Assembly (NCBI GenBank): GCA_007922305.1
Contig: ML677386.1
Location: 7,759,982 to 7,823,981, forward strand
Direction of reading: 5' to 3'
Source: Dermatemys mawii
Taxonomy: Eukaryota; Chordata; Testudines; Dermatemydidae
DNA: 64,000 bases
Shown in pieces: positions 58,301 through 64,000 of the stretch (position 1 is its first letter; each line of letters starts with the position of its first letter). The position numbers were made by a program, and so were the translations under genes. A model generated the notes under the pieces. It ran no database searches. It had not been told where the DNA came from and was given only the letters and a program-made list of their open reading frames with translations.

Positions 58301-59284
58301 AATGTACAAAGTGTTGTGTATACTTAAATTATAAGTTATTTGACTTGATCCTAAAGGAAGAAGGTTCAATCGTTTTTAGCATAACTGGCACTAGGTGGGC
58401 TGGTAACTGCAGCTTCCCCAACAGCCCGGAGAATCTGCATACCGCCTCCCGTCTTTATCTGTATTTCTGTAGGTAAACTGTACATTTTGTAAGAGTGCTT
58501 TCAGATGGTGCCTTGAATGTTTTATGAGCATTAAAACCTCGAGCGTGTCTAAAAGAAGGCATGCAGCCGCCACAGAACTGAGAACATGTCTCTCTCTTCT
58601 GGGTTGAAAGAATGATGTCTTAACAGCTTCAATATTTGAGAGACAAGTTGCTACCTGTCACGTGGCTTTACCTAGGGATGTGCCACATCTCTACACACAC
58701 CCATGTTTAATGCAGCAGTGGAATTGCAAAAAAAAAAAGGGCCCTGTTTTTTTTAATAATTAGATGCATACAGATGAATACACCTGTTAAATTGAAGTTT
58801 ATTTTGTGTGTGCACACACAATTCAAAATACATATAAGACCTACATGGGTTGATAATTTGTTTTATTTATTTTTTGTTATCAGGAAAGGGAGATGTGGAA
58901 CGGTTATAGAGTTCCTGGTCCTCCACAGTTACCAGAGAGGACCAGGATGTGTTCCAGGGGGTGCTTAATAAAAGAGGAACTTCCCAGTCATGGATTTCTA
59001 TAGTTACTGCTTACAGCATGATTCTGTGTTTATGTCCTCACATTATACAACTGTGCCTACCTACAATGGAAAAACCTGGGCCACAATGGTGGCCCACAAC
59101 ACAATAGGAGTGATAGGAACACTCTTCTGTAAGTAACTCCTGGAGCACTAAAGGAACTCCATTTTTGTAAAGAATTCCACACAAAAAATTATGTTAAAAG
59201 AATATTAAGATTGTTGAGTCAAACATTTGAGGGAGGAAGTGCCCGAATTAAGATTGCCTGTGGACTGTCCAGCCTGTTCCACCT

Positions 59285-59390
59285 TTCTCTGAGGCCTCCA
59301 GACTGGCCACTGTCAGATAGACCTGTGTAGTAGATGGATCAGTTATCTTGTTCCAGTATGGAAACTTTTATGGTCTTATTTTATAGAAGC
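59285..59390 (+). repeat. CR1 3' tail fragment, diverged
   Basis: ggccactgtcagatagacct, tagatggatcagttatcttg and ttccagtatgg resemble a decayed + strand CR1 3' end. Confidence 0.45.
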
Positions 59391-59474
59391 CAGTGCAAAT
59401 CTTTGAAAACATGTCCCACCTTCATATCTTCGTTTCCACTCAGCATGACTATTGTGCCTTCCTTTTTATAGCCT

Positions 59475-59850
59475 TCTCAGCACATGCAGAATGCTGCTGT
59501 TATTCACACACACTTATGGAAGCATAAACTATATAATCCACATCCTCAAATAGTTCTACTGACTCCTCATTCATGCTATATTGCTGGTGCAAAATTGCCC
59601 CATTTTTAAACACTTCATGAACTTGCTCCAGTCGGCATCATAGAACTTACCTCTTTATATTCCTGTCCCTGCGCTCTCAGCTCATCTAGCCCCAGCTTCC
59701 TGTGTGTCCTTTCACAGAATCTCACTGCTACTGGTGCAAGAGCCTTCTCCTCTGCAGCTCCTGGCATCAGGAATAAAATTCTTTCATCTCCATCTCTTCT
59801 CAAGTGGCCTCAGAAAGCATCTTTATCTCCCTTGAGTACCTCTTTCTTTT
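59475..59850 (+). pseudogene. L2-type LINE ORF2 C-terminal relic
   Basis: In order on the + strand, with frameshifts: MQNAAVIHTH (59485; family QNAAARL), a block at 59555-59680 resembling the LHWLPV..RI.FK to Y.P region, then TATGARAFSSAAPGIRNKIL near 59725-59790 (family GARAFSSAAPRLWNSLP). This series is diagnostic of the end of L2/CR1-group reverse-transcriptase proteins. The frame is broken, so it is a fossil. Confidence 0.75.
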
Positions 59851-60348
59851 CACTCCCCCTCTGCTGTTTGTTATTTTTTGCTCAATAAGTATGTCATGTA
59901 AACCTGCAAAATACTATAGGCTATAACTGGCACGAAAAACACGCTGCAAAATAAAACAACATTTTATGAATAAGCATGTGTTTGAAGTCCTCATGGGATA
60001 GTTTCACATTATATCATCACCTGGAGAGACTTATAACATTGTGACAAGGAGGACATGAATGCAGTCTATTATCAACCCTGGGGACAATTAAAATTAGGGT
60101 GGATAGATTCAGGGACAGTCTCCTAAGCACCTCACTTCTTTCACATAGTCCTCAATGCTCAAGAGAGCATTTTGGCTTGTGGTGATGGGCCATGGTGCTT
60201 CTGCTAGAGGAGAGAACTGAGCAAAAGTAGCATTTCTTTCTCTTGCGGGGTGGCCCATGCAACCATGACCCAGGGAGAGAACACTGCCTCGCGAGAGTGT
60301 ACAATACTGTTACTCTTACACAAAGTAATGCACTCGTTTTGATCATAG

Positions 60349-60483
60349 GTGCTACATGAGCCGCTGATTGATGAGGATCCAGTTTTCATCGCTACATGCA
60401 CAGAGCGGGAGCTACGCAAAAGGAAAAAGAGGAAATTCAGCCTGTGGGTTCGGCAGTGCTCATCTACTGGCTTCATCTGTCAG
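60349..60483 (+). CDS. PGBD5: PGBD5 coding exon 3
   Basis: 135 nt (45 codons, phase 0 at both ends) encoding residues 274-318, from [20 protein letters not shown] through a strongly basic [10 protein letters not shown] stretch to CSSTGFICQ. This matches the PGBD5 block that follows FRPSQTQ at the exon 2 end. The acceptor is ttgatcatag and the donor is cag/gtaggt. The basic cluster RKRKKRK (residues about 296-302) could help DNA contact or nuclear import; that is inference. The open frame runs past the exon to a stop in the intron, as expected for a read-through shadow. The next exons should begin with the family continuation after the Gln, but I found none before the window ends. Confidence 0.95.
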
Positions 60484-63400
60484 GTAGGTTCTGCGTTGGT
60501 TGGTCTCAGTGCAATTTCTAGCAGACAGGTGTGTGCACAAGACTCATCAGAATCGTCAGCTTGACTGGCAGTCTCAGCAGAGGCTGAGGATTAAATGGGC
60601 TCTGGGGGCTGAACCAGGCTTCTCTGATCCCTGTGGATTAGAGGCATGTTTCTAGTGCCATCAAAGGAAGCTTGTATGGCCACTACCCCTGCTATACCTG
60701 TTCTGTGGCTAAACAGAGGGTTTCCATTTCTGGAGCTATCCAGCTGGCTGCCAGCTTTAAATGCATTAAAAAAAAAAAGAGAGAGAGGGAAAAAAAGCCA
60801 AACCACAGCAATAGGGAGTCTCTCCATCCCAAAGATATCGGAGGGATCTCTCCTGTTCTTTAATTGGATCATTTTTTCTTCTAAGCATAACATTGCATAC
60901 ATCAGACAGTTTAAGTTGTATCCATATATGCAAAAGAATTAGTCAAAGTGTAGCATCCTGATGGCCTGCATTTTGTGGCCAGTATATTAGGTTCCTCTTC
61001 CTAGTCCTCCAAGAAACAAAATCTGACATTACCTGAAGAGATGACATAAGAGCTTGGGAGTAAGTAAACTTTAAGGCTTCTGATTGGGTCTGTTTATAAA
61101 ATATTTTGAGCTAGATTTTTTGGAAGAGCCACTTATTTTGGTACCTAGATGATGGGGGGAGGGGGAATGGCCCCAGCTGTGAGCGTTGAGCACTTTTGAA
61201 AACTCTGGTCCTCATCACCAGTGGGGTAGACTATCTGGATAGCTCTCCAAGAAAGAATGTTGTTCTGTAAGACAGGTTAGCTGGAAATAAAGATCTGCAT
61301 TTTCAGGGGTGCAATAGACTGGTAAAGGAATAGGGAGAAAACTAGAATCATATACTGCCACCTGTCAGCTTTGCCAGCAGCCGCTTTCTCTGTCACAGCA
61401 GCCCCAGGCGAGGGCTCCCTGCCCAGGAGAGCCACCCACCCCTTGATTGGCATGGCTGAAAGGTGGTCAAGTTCCAAAGGCAGGGCTGGGGAGAGACTGG
61501 GTGGCAGAGAAGCTGCGAGTGGGGGGACTCAAGCAGGAGAAGTGTGTGTGTGAGCGGGGGCGGAGGAAGGGTTGCCTCTTGCCCGTGTTCGAAGGCTCTG
61601 AGGGGCCCCATAGAGGAGAGAGAGGGAATGGCACTCCACACAGAGAACTGCAACTCCCATGATGCTCCTGCATCCTGCATCAGCAGCTACGTGGTTCCCC
61701 CTTGCCCGGTGCTGCTTACCTTGTGTAGCAACCTTGAAAGTTTCCACTCACTGGCTTTTGGAAGGCAACATTCAGTGTCCTTAGTCTCCAAGGAGAACTC
61801 TCCTTCTCCTACATGCAGGTTATTATTGAAGGATAATAGGGATAGGCAGAAGACTAAAGTACACAGATCTATCAAAAAAACAAACATAGTCACCTGAAAT
61901 GCTAGGGATTTCAAATACACTGAGCTGTAATTAGATTTTATCCACCAATCTTCTCCATTAATGACTCTTTAAATGGATGAGTCAGTGGAAGCAGAGGACA
62001 CTCAGCACCTCTCAGGATCAGACCCAAATGCTCTCTCACAATTATGAAGTTGATGCTTATGCCTGATTTGCGTCCAAACCACCACCAGAATCTTCTTAAC
62101 GGCTTTTAGGTCCTTTCCATTATGTGACTCATTTGTCATCATCATCATCATATTAAAATGACTGGGTGAGAGAGCCCTTAGAAAGGGGTGAGAATGAACA
62201 TTGAGAAGCATGAATATTCATTCCAAAACAGAAAACATACAGGATTTTGCCAATTACAGTATCAACTACAGACTTTTAAGTACCATATTCAGCACAGTCA
62301 CCTAGCTCTCCAACACATTCACAAAGGCCTTTCAAAAGGCAAACACTTGTTTGGCGACTTCCTGTTATTTTGTGAAGGAGTAAAACAGTAATTATCTGAA
62401 TGTAGCAAAAAAAATGTTTTTAGCTGAGTTTCATATAAATAGATCATAGATCCACATAAGAGGAAAGTTCCATGTCTCCCTCTCACCACATCACCACACC
62501 CATCCTGCAAGTTTGCCAACATAAATGAAAGCCTGTGGATAGACAATTAATGGGTGATGAAGCTTCCTCCTGTGTTTTCTCAAAAAAGAAGCTCCCATAT
62601 GCAAGCAAATGCAGCACAAAAACCTGCAATACCAAACAGCCAAATTCCACCCAGACACATACATGTATAATGATCTCAATGGGAACAATGGTCACTTACT
62701 TCTGGGCAGAATTAGGCACTATACATGTTGTATATAGGAAATTTAATGTCATTCAACTAATTGGGCCACTGTAGGCAGAAGAGGACCGAGGAACAAATAG
62801 GTCAACTTGCTCGTATTTGTTTCTTGAACTTACTCACGAAATCATTTCTGTGAACAATTCTTGGTGTGTAGCTTACCAATGAGTTTGTTGCTAGCATTCA
62901 GTATTTTAAATCTGAGCTGTTCAGAATGATCATGTGGTTTTGGTCTGCTCCCTGATTGGATAAGTAGAACTCTAAATCAGATTTTAGTGTAAACAAATAT
63001 TCATGTTTATAGGTTCAACATTCATCCTCTATGAATGTTATACAATATGCTTTCATAGTTTGCCATCAGAATAATATTCCTATCAGCATACTAATTCATT
63101 AGAAACTTAATGGAACATAAAAAGGTGCTTAAAGACACTCAAAGCACATTCATTCATGTGTTACAGTATTGGCCCAGCTATCTCCTGTGCTATGAATAAC
63201 CTGATTTCAGAGTTGACAACTCAGATTCCTGCTTTGGGATGAATTTCCATTTTGTATCACATCTGCCTCAAAACTTCCTAAGCAAAGCACCATCTCTCAG
63301 TTATTAATGTCTTCCTCGTGTAGCTCAGCCGTTCAACTAAAACAAGAAAGAATAGAAGCTAAGCATAGACAAACCCAGTTTGGACAAAAGAACTCAAATT

Positions 63401-63754
63401 AAAGCTTTCTGGAGGTTTAAAATTTCTATCTTATTTTCTTTCCACTTTCCTATCCCCATTTGTCATTCCAAGCGTGTTATAAATATTGTATATTGAGTGC
63501 TAAAAACAATGGTTAGTGCTCTTGTATTTTCTTCCATTAGAGCTGCTGTGCTGGAAAAAGAGCTACTCTTTGCTTTAAACATGCAGTGGACATACAGAAT
63601 TCCAACCACTGCACAACTTCCAATCTGATAATCCTTTTACCATTCTCCCATCATTAGTATCAATGCATTTAGCCTGTTTAGGTAAATGAGGCGGCACACT
63701 TCTGATCTGTACAAAATTAACTCATTTGAGAACTAGCTGCAAAGGAAAGTTGGG
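60484..63754. other. Intron 3, first part
   Basis: Apart from the GC-rich block at 61380-61700, no gene, RNA or defined transposon is seen. No further PGBD5 exon is recognisable before 64000. Confidence 0.55.
61380..61700. promoter_or_regulatory. GC-rich intronic block with a ZNF143-like motif
   Basis: A locally GC-rich stretch in intron 3, with (GT)n at 61541-61553 and ctgcaactcccatgatgc at 61648-61665, close to the ZNF143/THAP11 site ACTACAAYTCCCAGMATGC. It could be an intronic promoter or enhancer, or part of an unrecognised repeat. Confidence 0.3.
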
Positions 63755-63895
63755 TCTTTCGGTTAGAGTGTGGAAGGCAGAAGCTCTGGGTTTATGCCTG
63801 GCTATGCTGTCATTTTAAGGTGAAGAGTTTAATTGAGATGGCTTGAGAAATACAGTTTCTCCATCTGTAAAATCAGGATTACAGTATGGAATATC
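63755..63895 (+). repeat. MIR/CORE-SINE-like relic (plus strand)
   Basis: tcggttagagtgtggaaggc, agaagctctgggtttatgcc, tggctatgctgtcattt and tttctccatctgtaaaatca follow MIR order, diverged. Confidence 0.65.
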
Positions 63896-64000
63896 GGAGG
63901 CCATCTAGGATATCCTGACTACCCCTGTACTGCATTCCAGGGCATCTTCCTTCATGATAAATGAAGCCCTACAGTGCAGGTTTTTCTTCACAACAAGCTA

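Larger units (their letters stand above)
11026..64000 (+). other. PGBD5: PGBD5 gene, 5' part: exons 1-3 with introns 1, 2 and the start of intron 3
   Basis: Three coding segments join in one frame. Exon 1 ends with one base of a Gly codon at 11416 followed by a gtaacg donor. Exon 2 (428 nt) starts after a T-rich tract ending in tttag. Exon 3 starts after catag. The junctions are phase 1 (exon 1/2) and phase 0 (exon 2/3). Intron 1 is 41,481 nt, intron 2 is 7,023 nt, and intron 3 opens with gtaggt at 60484. The encoded 318 residues correspond to the N-terminal part of the vertebrate PGBD5 family, including the start of the transposase-like domain. The exons for the remaining C-terminal part are not in the window. 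PGBD5 is a piggyBac transposase domesticated early in chordate evolution. It is expressed mainly in brain, and its retained recombinase activity is debated. The identification rests on recognising the protein family, not on a search. Confidence 0.95.

Overview
The window is vertebrate nuclear DNA, most likely from a turtle. It carries one recognisable host gene, PGBD5 (piggyBac transposable element derived 5, a domesticated transposase), on the + strand. The turtle call rests on the repeats: CR1 LINE fragments in both orientations, many short hAT-type elements with 8-bp target-site duplications, a SCAN-encoding Gmr1-like Ty3/gypsy element, Penelope-like element remains with their characteristic tail, and MIR/L2-type relics. 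No bacterial, viral or organellar gene is present.

Layout. 1-10390 is upstream DNA with a solo LTR (219-1403), five hAT-type elements, foldback repeats and a 10-N gap at 8311-8320. 10390-11900 is a CpG island holding the PGBD5 promoter region and coding exon 1 (11026-11416). Intron 1 is about 41.5 kb (11417-52897) and is dominated by transposon relics: a CR1 interrupted by a Tigger-like element and a hAT element (14376-17235), further hAT elements, a foldback hAT with two inverted transposase tails (30376-31754), and a 5'-truncated gypsy element on the minus strand (43213-47215). Exon 2 is 52898-53325. Intron 2 (7.0 kb) holds a Penelope-like GIY-YIG endonuclease relic, a MIR and an L2 ORF2 relic. 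Exon 3 is 60349-60483. Intron 3 runs off the right edge, and the rest of the gene lies outside the window.

The three exons join in frame (phase 1, then phase 0) and encode about 318 residues of a protein that is about 520 residues in mammals. PGBD5 is a brain-enriched nuclear protein. Both halves of a REST/NRSF RE1 element lie in the CpG island, 11 nt apart, which would fit neuronal restriction. All other coding similarity in the window is to decayed mobile elements and none of it looks functional. I see no new gene system. The best leads are the split RE1, the frame that stays open upstream of the PGBD5 start, the CR1 that ends beside the exon 2 acceptor, and the nested or inverted transposon structures.
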